A stretch of DNA of 64,000 nucleotides from an uncultured Pelagibacteraceae bacterium. Lineage in GTDB: Bacteria > Pseudomonadota > Alphaproteobacteria > Pelagibacterales > Pelagibacteraceae. A program made the translations under genes and the position numbers. The notes beneath the pieces are model-generated. The model had not been told where the DNA came from, ran no database searches, and saw nothing but the letters and a program-made list of their open reading frames with translations. The DNA lies in assembly GCA_902594675.1 (NCBI GenBank), contig CACJNE010000008.1:1-64000 (forward strand), read 5' to 3'. Of the stretch, positions 1-8,421 are shown piece after piece (position 1 is the stretch's first letter; every line of letters begins with the position of its first letter).

Positions 1-2
1 AT

Positions 3-809
3 ATGAATATTTTATTTTTAGGAGACATAGTTGGAAACAGTGGATGTAATTCAATAAAAAAATTTTTACCTGATATTATAAAGTCCAAAAATATTAATTT
101 TGTTGTAGCAAATGGAGAAAATGCAGCAAAAGAAGGAGTTGGTATTACAGAAAATATTGTTGAGGAATTATTAAGTTGTGGGATTGATGTTATTACAACT
201 GGTAATCATGTATGGGATCAAAAAGAAACTCTCGAATTTATTAAAAATCAAAAAAGATTACTGAGACCTCTAAATTTATCAAATGATGCTCCAGGAAATG
301 GTTTTGGGATTTATGACTCTATAGGAGGATATAAAGTTGGAGTTTTAAATTTAATGGGAAATATTTTTATGAGAAAATGTGATGATGTATTTATTAAAAG
401 TAAAGAATTTTTAGAACAAAATAGAATAAAAGATAAATACGACTTTCTGATTGTTGATTTTCATGGTGAGATAACAAGCGAAAAGATGGCTATTGGTCAT
501 ATATTTGATGGTAATGCTACTTTTGTGGTAGGCACACATACACATGTACCAACAAATGATGGAAGGGTCTTAAATAAAGGTACGGCCTATTTAACGGATG
601 CAGGAATGTGTGGAGATTATAACTCAGTAATTGGAATGAATGCAGAAAATTCAATTAATAGATTTTATAAAAGGGGATCTGGAAAAAATTTTCCGTCTGA
701 GGGAGAGGCTTCACTTTGTGGCGCAATAATAGAAGCTAATCCAAATAATGGTTTAGCTTCAAGTATTACTCAGTTTACATTTGGTGGGCAACTTCATAAA
801 AATATATAA
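3..809 (+). CDS. ymdB: YmdB-family metallophosphoesterase (TIGR00282)
   Basis: Calcineurin-like di-metal phosphodiesterase of the YmdB/TIGR00282 family; the Bacillus member hydrolyses 2',3'-cyclic nucleotides. The 268-residue length is normal for the family. Metal-binding residues are visible: D8 in LGDIVG, E39-N40 in NGENAAKEG, N68-H69 in TGNHVWD, H154 in DFHGE, and H179/H181 in GTHTHVPT. There is no signal peptide, so it should be cytosolic. The start codon is the third base of the window, so upstream signals cannot be seen, but the N-terminus matches the family. It is followed after 3 bases by yebC, an arrangement common in alphaproteobacteria. The biological substrate in this organism is unknown. 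Confidence 0.93.
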   Translation: MNILFLGDIVGNSGCNSIKKFLPDIIKSKNINFVVANGENAAKEGVGITENIVEELLSCGIDVITTGNHVWDQKETLEFIKNQKRLLRPLNLSNDAPGNGFGIYDSIGGYKVGVLNLMGNIFMRKCDDVFIKSKEFLEQNRIKDKYDFLIVDFHGEITSEKMAIGHIFDGNATFVVGTHTHVPTNDGRVLNKGTAYLTDAGMCGDYNSVIGMNAENSINRFYKRGSGKNFPSEGEASLCGAIIEANPNNGLASSITQFTFGGQLHKNI

Positions 810-812
810 CTT

Positions 813-1529
813 ATGGCTGGTCATTCTCATTGGGCAGGTATTAAACATAAAAAAGGTAAAGTAGATAAACAGAGATCTGCTGTATTCTCAAAATTATCTA
901 GAGAAATTACTGTTGCAGCGAAACTAGGAGATAAAAATCCAGATATGAATTCTAGATTAAGGTCTGCAATTCAAGCAGCTAGATCTGCAAATATGCCCAA
1001 AGATAATATTGAGCGAGCAATTGATAAATCGTCTATGGTTTTAGATTCAAATTTCGAGAGTATTAGGTATGAGGGTTTTGGTCCTGCTAAAACTGCAGTT
1101 ATAATAATTACACTTACTGATAACAAAAATAGAACAGCCTCAAGTATAAGAACTATATTTCAAAAATATGGTGGTGGGCTTGGGACACAAGGATCTGCAT
1201 CACATAACTTTAATCAAATAGGAATTATCAAAATTGATAAAAAAGAAATGGGTGAGGAAAAGATATTTGATTTAGCAATTGATTCAGGAGCTGATGATTG
1301 CATATTCCTTGAAGGTCATTATGAAATTCATACTAACAAAGATGAGATATATGATGTAAAAAATTTAATGGAAAAGGAAATTTCTAATTTCATATCTACA
1401 GAAATAGGATGGGTTGCAATTAATAAAGTTAATTTGAATGAGGAAGATAAAGTAAAAATGATTAAATTTTTAGAAATTTTAGAGGAAGATGACGATGTTC
1501 AAAATGTTTTTACAAACGCAGTTTTATAA
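813..1529 (+). CDS. yebC: YebC/PmpR family (TACO1-like) protein
   Basis: Member of the YebC/TACO1 family, long annotated as DNA-binding regulators and more recently linked to translation of difficult proline-rich stretches. The N-terminal signature MAGHSHWAGIKHKKG at residues 1-15 is diagnostic, and 238 residues is the usual length. The acidic C-terminus (EILEEDDDVQNVFTN) is also typical. It lies between ymdB (3 bases) and ruvC (6 bases) and is probably co-transcribed with both. A soluble cytosolic protein is expected; its targets cannot be read from the sequence. Confidence 0.96.
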   Translation: MAGHSHWAGIKHKKGKVDKQRSAVFSKLSREITVAAKLGDKNPDMNSRLRSAIQAARSANMPKDNIERAIDKSSMVLDSNFESIRYEGFGPAKTAVIIITLTDNKNRTASSIRTIFQKYGGGLGTQGSASHNFNQIGIIKIDKKEMGEEKIFDLAIDSGADDCIFLEGHYEIHTNKDEIYDVKNLMEKEISNFISTEIGWVAINKVNLNEEDKVKMIKFLEILEEDDDVQNVFTNAVL

Positions 1530-1535
1530 GCAATT

Positions 1536-2024
1536 ATGCTAGTAATTGGAATAGATCCAGGTATATCAGGTGCAATTTGTTTTTTTAGAGATGAAGAATT
1601 GAAAGATGTAATTGATATGCCTACAATGGCATCTGGTAATAAAAACAAAAAACAAATAAATGGAAGTCAAATATACAATGAGATATCTTCAAGAATTAAT
1701 AGTTACAAAATTGAGAATATCAATGTTGTTGTTGAACAGGTTTCAGCCATGCCAGGACAGGGTGTAACAAGCATGTTTAATTTTGGACAATCTTTTGGTG
1801 TTATAAAAGGAGTGTGTGCAGCAATGCAACTTCCTGTTTATTTTGTTAGACCTGCAAAGTGGAAAAAGCATTTTGATTTAATTAAATCACAAAAAGATTC
1901 GAGTAGAGTTAAAGCGATTGAAATGTTTCCAAAGTTTTCCTCAATGCTTTCAAGAAAAAAAGATTCCAACAAAGCAGATGCTATATTAATTGCCAATTAT
2001 CATATAAATACTCGTCAAAAATAA
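1536..2024 (+). CDS. ruvC: RuvC-like Holliday junction resolvase
   Basis: RNase H-fold endonuclease expected to resolve Holliday junctions. Acidic residues fit the RuvC active site: D7 in GIDPG, E67 in VVEQVSAMPGQG and D148 in NKADA. The body differs from the chromosomal E. coli-type protein: the segment AMPGQGVTSMFNFGQSFG (71-88) and the RPAKWKK motif (105-111) are the type seen in phage and prophage RuvC-like nucleases. At 162 residues it is slightly short. It sits where alphaproteobacteria carry ruvC-ruvA-ruvB-ybgC before tolQ, but ruvA, ruvB and ybgC do not follow; only 56 non-coding bases separate it from tolQ. The RuvC-superfamily call is firm; orthology to chromosomal ruvC is uncertain. 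Confidence 0.85.
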   Translation: MLVIGIDPGISGAICFFRDEELKDVIDMPTMASGNKNKKQINGSQIYNEISSRINSYKIENINVVVEQVSAMPGQGVTSMFNFGQSFGVIKGVCAAMQLPVYFVRPAKWKKHFDLIKSQKDSSRVKAIEMFPKFSSMLSRKKDSNKADAILIANYHINTRQK

Positions 2025-2080
2025 GTGAAAGTTAAGTTTTATAGTCAAATTCATGACACATTTTAGTGTGAAATCAAGTA

Positions 2081-2755
2081 ATGGATGCAGATATAACTTC
2101 TCAAGCAGTCGGATTAGCAAGTAATACCGATTTTTCAATATTAAGTTTGTTTTTAAGAGCAGATTTAATTGTAAAATCTGTAATATTAATTCTTATTGCT
2201 AGCTCAATTTACTCATGGGCTATAATTTTTGACAAAATTGTTATGTTTAGAAAGATTAATAAAGACTCAGAAGATTTTGAAGAAAGATTTTGGAAGTCTA
2301 AATCTGCAGAAACATTTTATAATAGTCTCCCCTCATCTCTGGACAATCCAATGGCTCAACTATTTAAAGACTCAATGCAAGCCGTTATGAAATCAAGATC
2401 GAAAACTAACATAGGCCAAAGACTTGAAAACATTTTAGAAGTAAACATCGAGAAACAAATGAACATTGTGAACAACAAGTTTACTTTTCTTGCAACAGTT
2501 GGATCTACAGCTCCATTTATCGGACTTTTTGGAACGGTTTGGGGAATCATGAATTCTTTTCAATCCATCGCAATTTCAAGAAATACAAGTCTTGCTATTG
2601 TTGCACCAGGAATTGCCGAGGCATTATTTGCAACTGCACTAGGTTTGCTAGCAGCAATACCTGCGGTAATTGCATATAACAAATTTGGAAACGACTCAAA
2701 AAAATATTCTCAAAAACTAGAAAATTTTTCTAAAAGATTTATTTCAATAATTTAA
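2081..2755 (+). CDS. tolQ: TolQ, Tol-Pal proton channel subunit
   Basis: MotA/TolQ/ExbB-family inner-membrane protein that, with TolR, uses the proton gradient to energise the Tol-Pal system at the division site. Three membrane segments are visible at about residues 28-50, 136-158 and 182-204, with the large cytoplasmic loop between the first two. Conserved GLFGTVWGIM (about 149-158) and the small-residue-rich third segment support TolQ rather than an unrelated membrane protein. It is 224 residues long and followed after one base by tolR. ExbB is the alternative, but the tolA-tolB-pal context settles it. Confidence 0.95.
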   Translation: MDADITSQAVGLASNTDFSILSLFLRADLIVKSVILILIASSIYSWAIIFDKIVMFRKINKDSEDFEERFWKSKSAETFYNSLPSSLDNPMAQLFKDSMQAVMKSRSKTNIGQRLENILEVNIEKQMNIVNNKFTFLATVGSTAPFIGLFGTVWGIMNSFQSIAISRNTSLAIVAPGIAEALFATALGLLAAIPAVIAYNKFGNDSKKYSQKLENFSKRFISII

Positions 2756-2756
2756 A

Positions 2757-3173
2757 ATGGCATTTAAATTTAAGAGTTCAGAAAAAGAACCAATGAGCGA
2801 AATAAACGTAACACCTTTTGTTGACGTAATGCTTGTTCTTTTAATTATTTTTATGGTCACCGCACCTTTACTTACTGTTGGGGTTCAAGTTGATTTACCT
2901 GAAACTTCAGCTGATACTTTACCAGAAGAAAGTGAACCACTTACACTAACTATTAATTCGAAAGGAGAAGTTTTTATTCAAGAAACAAAAATTGAATTTG
3001 ACAACTTAATAAAAAAAATCTTAGCAGTATCTGAAAATAGAACGGATACCAGAATTTATGTTAGAGGCGATAAAACAATTAATTATGGAAGAGTATTAGA
3101 AGTAATGGGCAAACTCTCAGGATCGGGATTCACTAAAGTTGCCCTAATATCTGAGCCATATAAAGAGAGATAA
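2757..3173 (+). CDS. tolR: TolR, Tol-Pal proton channel subunit
   Basis: ExbD/TolR-family protein of 138 residues with one N-terminal membrane helix (about 20-40) and a periplasmic domain. The signature EINVTPFVDVMLVLLIIFMV includes D23, the conserved proton-carrying aspartate inside the helix. It works in a complex with TolQ and contacts TolA. Spacing is one base from tolQ and two bases to tolA, consistent with a single transcript. Confidence 0.96.
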   Translation: MAFKFKSSEKEPMSEINVTPFVDVMLVLLIIFMVTAPLLTVGVQVDLPETSADTLPEESEPLTLTINSKGEVFIQETKIEFDNLIKKILAVSENRTDTRIYVRGDKTINYGRVLEVMGKLSGSGFTKVALISEPYKER

Positions 3174-3175
3174 AA

Positions 3176-4243
3176 TTGTTAAATAAATTTGCATTAAGTG
3201 GTTTTCCAAATATTGTTAATAATTTTTCTTATGGCATGTTATTTTCTATTATATTTCATGGATCGATATTTGTAGCCACAATTTTTGCTCTTCCATTTGT
3301 TGCAAAAAAACCAATAGAATTGCTCCCAAGTATTTCAATTGAATTAATTCAAATTTCTGAGCAAATGAATATTCCTTATGCACCTAAAGCAGCTAAGATA
3401 ATTGAAAAAATTAAGACAGATAACAAAAAATTACTTTCTGAGCAGGCGCCCCCAAAAGAGATTGAGCAGGAAGTAATAAAACAAGTAAAATTGGATAACC
3501 AAAAAGATGAGATAGACTTGTCAAAATCTAAAAAAGTACCTGTTCCTGAGAAAAAACAAGAGCAAGTTAAACTTGATACAAATGAAGCAATCCCTTTACC
3601 TGATAAAAAAATTGAAAAAATTGAGACAAATCAAGAAAATGAGCAACAACCATCAAAAGAAATAAAAAAAATTGTAGTAGAAAAAGAAAAGAAAAAAAAA
3701 ATTGAAACAGATATAGAAAAAGATTTAGTCATAAAAGAATTTGTAAAAAAAATAAAACCAATTAAGGAGGATAAAGCAATTCAAGGCTCCGAGTATGAAA
3801 AAAAAGAGGTAGACGTTGATCTAATAAAAGGATTGATAGCAAAACAATACGAAAATATTGGTGAAGTTAAAAAAAAAGCCGAAGGAATTACTCAATCTGA
3901 GGATAAATCAATGAAATTAACAAAATTATCTGTTACAACAGAGTATTCAATTCAGATGCAGTATAAAAATTGCTGGTCACCGCCAATGGGAGCTGAATAT
4001 AAAAAAAATAATTATTTAGTAACAGTCAAACTCGATTTGGAAAAGAATGGTAGAGTAAAAAGTAGAGAGATTTTGGAAAGAAATAGAATGGGGACGGATG
4101 GTAAGTATAGGGTCTTTGCTGAAGCAGTTGATCGAGCGGTATTAAGGTGTAATCCTTTAAAAAATCTTCCACCTAAAACTTATGAAAATTGGAGCACTAT
4201 GATACTTAGATTTAATCCGGAAGGAATGATGGTAGGTGAATGA
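3176..4243 (+). CDS. tolA: TolA, envelope-spanning Tol protein
   Basis: Periplasm-spanning protein linking TolQR to TolB/Pal. One N-terminal membrane helix (about residues 18-42) is followed by a long Lys/Glu-rich low-complexity region (about 85-225), likely an extended helix. The C-terminal domain has the TolA-type cysteine pair: NCWSPPMG near 265 and [11 protein letters not shown] near 328. The start is TTG, two bases after the tolR stop, and the reading frame has no better ATG close by. The stop overlaps the tolB start by four bases (ATGA). The mid-region is compositionally biased, so the call rests on the ends and the context. Confidence 0.9.
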   Translation: MLNKFALSGFPNIVNNFSYGMLFSIIFHGSIFVATIFALPFVAKKPIELLPSISIELIQISEQMNIPYAPKAAKIIEKIKTDNKKLLSEQAPPKEIEQEVIKQVKLDNQKDEIDLSKSKKVPVPEKKQEQVKLDTNEAIPLPDKKIEKIETNQENEQQPSKEIKKIVVEKEKKKKIETDIEKDLVIKEFVKKIKPIKEDKAIQGSEYEKKEVDVDLIKGLIAKQYENIGEVKKKAEGITQSEDKSMKLTKLSVTTEYSIQMQYKNCWSPPMGAEYKKNNYLVTVKLDLEKNGRVKSREILERNRMGTDGKYRVFAEAVDRAVLRCNPLKNLPPKTYENWSTMILRFNPEGMMVGE

Positions 4244-5601
4244 AAAAAAATTTTTTTTTAATTTTTCTTATTTATTCAATTTTTAAACCTACTTTTTGTT
4301 TTTCACTCGTAGAAATTGATATAACTAGAGGCAATCTTGATCCTATGCCTATTTCTGTGTCACCATTTTTTTCAAATGAAGATACTAATGAAAAAATTAA
4401 AAATATTCTCAGCATCAATAATTTAGGTTTAGAAATATCAAAAGTAATAGAAAATAATTTAGAAAAGACAGGATTGTTTGATGCAATAGATAAAGAAGCA
4501 TTTTTACAAAAACCAGATATTGCACATTTAAAGCCCAGATTTGAAGATTGGGCTCTCATTAAATCACAAGTTTTAATAACCGGTAAAGTTACTTCTAAAA
4601 TTATTAATGACAAAGATTATATCAGAATAGAATTTAAGCTTTGGGATGTATTAGGAGCCAAGATGGTAGATGGTTTTTCTTTAACAACTGTCCCGACTAA
4701 TTGGAGAAGAGTAGGACATAAAATTTCAGATAAAGTATATGAACGTCTCACTGGAGAAAGTGGATATTTTGATACTAGAATTATTTATGTTGCTGAAGAG
4801 GGACCTAAAACTCAGAGGGTAAAAAAATTGGCCATAATGGATCAGGATGGATTTAATACTAAATATTTAACTCTTGGAAATGAATTAGTATTGACGCCAA
4901 GGTTTAATCCTACAAATCAAATGGTTACTTATCTTTCATACTTCAGAAATATGCCTAGAGTTTATCTTTTAAATATTGAAACTGGTAAGCAACAAGTTGT
5001 CGGAGATTTTCCTGGAATGACATTTGCTCCTCGATTCTCGCCAGATGGAAAAAAAATTATAATGAGTCTAGCAAAAGATGGTAACTCAGAAATCTGGGTT
5101 AGAAATTTAGAAACAAATATACAAGAAAAATTGACTGACCATCCATCAATAGACACATCTCCATCATATTCTCCAGATGGGAAATATATCACATTCAATT
5201 CTGATAGAAGTGGTTACCAGCAAATTTATGTAATGCGAAGTGACGGATCAAATGTAAAAAGAATATCATTTGGCAAAGGTATTTATGGTACACCTGTTTG
5301 GTCACCTCGAGGAGATTTGATTGCTTTTACAAAATTACATAAAGGAAAATTTTTTATTGGAGTTATGAGAACTGATGGTACAGGAGAAAGGTTACTAACT
5401 GAAAACTTTTATCAAGAAGCACCCTCATGGTCTCCAAATGGAAGAATAATCATATTCTATAGAGAAACGAAAACTGATGACAAGGGTAAGGGTTTTTCAG
5501 CAAAATTATGGTCTATAGATTTAACTGGATACAACGAGAGGTTGGTAAAAACCGAGACTGATGCCTCAGACCCATCATGGTCTTCTTTGTTAGGAAATTA
5601 A
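4240..5601 (+). CDS. tolB: TolB, periplasmic beta-propeller protein
   Basis: Periplasmic component that binds Pal and the Tol complex. An N-terminal signal peptide covers about residues 1-22, followed by the TolB N-terminal domain and a C-terminal beta-propeller built of repeats with the pattern [40 protein letters not shown] (from about 260 to 450). The 453-residue length is normal. It overlaps tolA by four bases, suggesting coupled translation. About 94 bases separate it from pal. Confidence 0.96.
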   Translation: MKKNFFLIFLIYSIFKPTFCFSLVEIDITRGNLDPMPISVSPFFSNEDTNEKIKNILSINNLGLEISKVIENNLEKTGLFDAIDKEAFLQKPDIAHLKPRFEDWALIKSQVLITGKVTSKIINDKDYIRIEFKLWDVLGAKMVDGFSLTTVPTNWRRVGHKISDKVYERLTGESGYFDTRIIYVAEEGPKTQRVKKLAIMDQDGFNTKYLTLGNELVLTPRFNPTNQMVTYLSYFRNMPRVYLLNIETGKQQVVGDFPGMTFAPRFSPDGKKIIMSLAKDGNSEIWVRNLETNIQEKLTDHPSIDTSPSYSPDGKYITFNSDRSGYQQIYVMRSDGSNVKRISFGKGIYGTPVWSPRGDLIAFTKLHKGKFFIGVMRTDGTGERLLTENFYQEAPSWSPNGRIIIFYRETKTDDKGKGFSAKLWSIDLTGYNERLVKTETDASDPSWSSLLGN

Positions 5602-5629
5602 AGAAAATATAAGATTTTGTTAAATTAGG

Positions 5630-5658
5630 TTGATTTTTGTGGACAAAACATCTAATTA
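5630..5658 (+). promoter_or_regulatory. possible promoter of pal
   Basis: Candidate housekeeping promoter in the tolB-pal gap: TTGATT at 5630-5635, a 17-base spacer and TAATTA at 5653-5658. It would let the abundant lipoprotein Pal be expressed apart from tolB. AT-rich sequence makes chance matches common, so this is a weak call. A clear ribosome binding site, AAGGAG at 5685-5690, precedes the pal ATG by five bases. Confidence 0.35.
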
Positions 5659-5695
5659 CATGGTTAATTCATAATATTCTATTTAAGGAGCAAAA

Positions 5696-6247
5696 ATGAA
5701 TCTAAACAAAATTTTAAAAAATGCATTTATTGTTGTTTTGCTAGGTTTAGTTGTGACTGCATGTGCAACTAAGAAGTCTGTTAAAACAACAACTGAGTCA
5801 TCTACTGAAAAAAAAGCAGCTGAGACACAAACAGCAGATCCAATTGAAAAATTAGATGCCTTAATGCAAGGTGATGTTTACATAGGCTCTGACACTGTTG
5901 GAGAACTTGCAAGTGGAGTTCCTGACAGGGTATTCTTTGCAACAAATGAAACTATATTGACAACGGCTTCAAGAGAAACACTTAGAAAACAAGCCGCATG
6001 GTTAAGACAGAACTCAGATGTAACTGTTGTGGTTGAAGGTCATGCTGATGAAAGAGGAACTAGAGAATATAACCTAGCTTTAGGTGAAAGAAGAGCAAAT
6101 GCAGCTAAAGATTATCTTATGACTTATGGAGTATCTTCTGATCGAATAAAAGTTTTAAGTTATGGAAAAGAAAGACCAGTTGACTCTGGTTCAAATCCAC
6201 TTTCGTGGTCAAAAAACAGAAGATCTGTCACAGTTAAAGCTAACTAA
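5696..6247 (+). CDS. pal: Pal, peptidoglycan-associated lipoprotein
   Basis: Outer-membrane lipoprotein that anchors the outer membrane to peptidoglycan. The signal peptide ends in the lipobox VTAC, with the lipidated cysteine at C23. After a Thr/Lys/Glu-rich linker comes an OmpA-type peptidoglycan-binding domain (about 75-180), with the core motif VEGHADERGTREYNLALGER at 113-132. Length (183) is standard. It has its own strong ribosome binding site and is followed by a rho-independent terminator, so it may be the end of a transcript starting in the tol genes. Confidence 0.97.
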   Translation: MNLNKILKNAFIVVLLGLVVTACATKKSVKTTTESSTEKKAAETQTADPIEKLDALMQGDVYIGSDTVGELASGVPDRVFFATNETILTTASRETLRKQAAWLRQNSDVTVVVEGHADERGTREYNLALGERRANAAKDYLMTYGVSSDRIKVLSYGKERPVDSGSNPLSWSKNRRSVTVKAN

Positions 6248-6258
6248 CTAAAATTTAA

Positions 6259-6299
6259 AAGACCCTTATTTTTAAAGTTAAAGTAGGGGTCTTCTTTTT
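6259..6299 (+). terminator. rho-independent terminator after pal
   Basis: A 10-bp stem pairs AAGACCCTTA (6259-6268) with TAGGGGTCTT (6284-6293), with one G-T wobble, around an AT-rich 15-base loop. It is followed by CTTTTT. It lies 11 bases after the pal stop codon and 28 bases before cpoB. Confidence 0.85.
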
Positions 6300-6326
6300 G
6301 CCATTATTATAATTACATATGTTTAT

Positions 6327-7346
6327 ATGAGATCATTAATTAAGTTAATTTTAGTTATTCTTATTTATCCATCAATTTTTTTTTCAAGTCACTCGTTTTC
6401 TCAAGATCAGAGTGTGGTAGAAATTCTAGAAATTATTCAAAAGGATTTAAGAACTCTTGAAAGAGCTGTTTATTCTCAATCCTTTTCAGAAAATGAAAAA
6501 ACGAATACAACTCAAAAAGCATCTACAAAAGAATCGGAACAGGCTTTGACAAAGCATCTATTAAAATTAAATGAAATTGAAGTCCAGTTTCAGGAATTAA
6601 CAAATAAATTTGAAGAAATAAATTTTAAATTGGATAAACTTTCCTCAAAACTTTTAAAAGTTCAACAGGACAATCAATTAAGATTTGAGCAAATTGAGCA
6701 AAATTCTATTGTTCACATGAGTGACAATAATCTTGCATTAGCACCAAAAACAGAAGAAACAATCAACGGCGATGATATTAATAAAAAAAAAATATTACCC
6801 GGATCTTCTGAACCTCAATCACTTGGCCAATTATCTTATAAAGATATGACTACGAGTGATCAAACACAAATAATAGAGTCAGTTGAACAGACAGAAGAAA
6901 TTATTGCTGAGGTTTTTAACTCAGAGGAGAAAATATTACCTGATGTTACTCCGAAAGAACAATATCAATTTGCAAGGAATTTTCTAAAAGTTGGAGATTA
7001 CGATAATGCGGAAAAAGCTTTTAGAGAGTTTGTATTAATAAATCCTGATAATGAGTTATCAGGTAATGCACAATATTGGTATGCTGAAACCTACAGAATT
7101 AGACAAATGTATACTGACGCTGCAACTGCATATTTGGAAGGATATCAAAAGTATCCAAAAAGTAAAATTGCACCTGAGAATCTTTTAAAACTTGGAGTAT
7201 CATTGGTTCAAATGGGAGAAAAAGATCAAGGGTGTCTGATGATTGCAGGCGTGAGAAAACAGTATCCAAACGCAACTCAATCAGTACTTCAAAAGGCAAA
7301 GTATTATGAAGAAAAAGAATTTGAGTGCAAAAAAGAAAATTCATAA
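6327..7346 (+). CDS. cpoB: Tol-Pal system protein CpoB/YbgF (TPR protein)
   Basis: Periplasmic Tol-associated protein that coordinates outer-membrane constriction with peptidoglycan synthesis in E. coli. A signal peptide covers about residues 1-25. Then come a helical N-terminal segment (about 30-130, likely coiled coil), a variable linker, and C-terminal TPR repeats from about 210 to 335 (EQYQFARNFLKVGDYDNAEK, then AQYWYAETYRIRQMYTDAAT). Length is 339. Its position directly after pal is the usual one. The last 41 bases overlap the start of tilS in another frame. Confidence 0.9.
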   Translation: MRSLIKLILVILIYPSIFFSSHSFSQDQSVVEILEIIQKDLRTLERAVYSQSFSENEKTNTTQKASTKESEQALTKHLLKLNEIEVQFQELTNKFEEINFKLDKLSSKLLKVQQDNQLRFEQIEQNSIVHMSDNNLALAPKTEETINGDDINKKKILPGSSEPQSLGQLSYKDMTTSDQTQIIESVEQTEEIIAEVFNSEEKILPDVTPKEQYQFARNFLKVGDYDNAEKAFREFVLINPDNELSGNAQYWYAETYRIRQMYTDAATAYLEGYQKYPKSKIAPENLLKLGVSLVQMGEKDQGCLMIAGVRKQYPNATQSVLQKAKYYEEKEFECKKENS

Positions 7347-8358
7347 TTTTTATTTTAAAAAAATAAATGATCCAAAAATAAAAAAAATTTATTTAACTTT
7401 TAAAAAAAACTTATCTAATAAAATTACAAATAATTTTTGTGTGGCCGTTTCAGGAGGAGTAGACAGTTTGGCTTTAACATTTTTAGCGAAGTGCTATTCG
7501 TTAGAAAAAAGGAATAAAGTATTCTTTTTTATTGTTGATCACAAACTTAGAAATAATTCTACCCAAGAGGCAAATTTTGTACAAAATAAACTTAAAAAAT
7601 TTGGGATTTTCAGTGAGATTCTTACTCTAAAAAAAAAATCAAAATTCTCGAATTTACAATCATTTGCAAGAGATAATAGATACAGCTTAATATTAAAGAA
7701 AAGTTTAAAAAAAAAAATTGACTCAATTTTAACAGCACACCATAATGATGATTTTTTAGAAAATTTTTTTATCAGATTATTGAGAGGATCAGGCTTAAAA
7801 GGTCTAACATCATTTGGAAAAATTAAATCAAAAATAAAATTTGATGACAAAATTTATGTATTGAGACCTTTAATTGATATACCCAAAAAAGATTTGATTT
7901 ATATTTCACAAAATACATTTAATTTTAATATTGATGATCCTACTAATAATGACGATAAATTTCTAAGGGTAAGAATAAGAAAATTAATTTCAAAATTGGA
8001 AGAAGATGGCTTAACATTTAGAAAATTTAAAATATCTCTCAATAATTTAAGCAAAAGTAACCTTGCAATAAATTATTACGTAAATAAAAATATTATTGAT
8101 TACTCAAGTTATCTGAAATTATCTAAAACATTTATTCTAAACGAAAACTTTTTTAAACAGCCTGATGAAATCGTTTTTAGGTCCTTTTCAGAACTGATAC
8201 AAAAAATTGGAAAAAAAAGTTCTTATGCAAGAGGAGTTAAAATTCAAAAATTGCTAAAATATCTTAGATCCACAAATAATTATAAAAAAAAAACCCTTTC
8301 GGGATGTATAATTCAAAAATTTGAGAATTCAGTCATTATTTCTCCTGAAAACAGGTAA
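7306..8358 (+). CDS. tilS: tRNA(Ile)-lysidine synthase TilS
   Basis: ATP-dependent enzyme that converts C34 of tRNA-Ile(CAU) to lysidine. The PP-loop motif SGGVDS is at residues 49-54, and the conserved TAHHNDDFLENFFIRLLRGSG-type helix follows near 145. A lysine-rich C-terminal region completes the 350 residues. The chosen ATG lies inside the end of cpoB (41-base overlap, different frame); few in-frame starts lie between it and the PP-loop, so translation probably couples to cpoB. The order pal-cpoB-tilS-ftsH is conserved in proteobacteria. Confidence 0.93.
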   Translation: MKKKNLSAKKKIHNFYFKKINDPKIKKIYLTFKKNLSNKITNNFCVAVSGGVDSLALTFLAKCYSLEKRNKVFFFIVDHKLRNNSTQEANFVQNKLKKFGIFSEILTLKKKSKFSNLQSFARDNRYSLILKKSLKKKIDSILTAHHNDDFLENFFIRLLRGSGLKGLTSFGKIKSKIKFDDKIYVLRPLIDIPKKDLIYISQNTFNFNIDDPTNNDDKFLRVRIRKLISKLEEDGLTFRKFKISLNNLSKSNLAINYYVNKNIIDYSSYLKLSKTFILNENFFKQPDEIVFRSFSELIQKIGKKSSYARGVKIQKLLKYLRSTNNYKKKTLSGCIIQKFENSVIISPENR

Positions 8359-8380
8359 AATATTTAAAAATTGGCACAAA

Positions 8381-8408
8381 TTGACACTTGTTAAATTGAT
8401 AATAATTC
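8381..8408 (+). promoter_or_regulatory. probable ftsH promoter
   Basis: A consensus -35 box TTGACA at 8381-8386 is followed by a 16-base spacer and TAATTC at 8403-8408, just upstream of ftsH. The start site would lie around 8414-8416, leaving only a few untranslated bases before the ATG at 8422. No heat-shock consensus was recognised here. Confidence 0.5.
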
Positions 8409-8421
8409 TTAATTTAAGATA

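Noticed and set aside
1536-2024. Prophage or integrated element around the phage-like ruvC
   Set aside because: No integrase, structural phage gene, attachment repeat or base-composition change is visible; flanking genes are core genes in normal order.
2041-2080. ACAC-GTGT hairpin before tolQ
   Set aside because: A 4-bp stem is too weak in AT-rich DNA to be called an operator or terminator.
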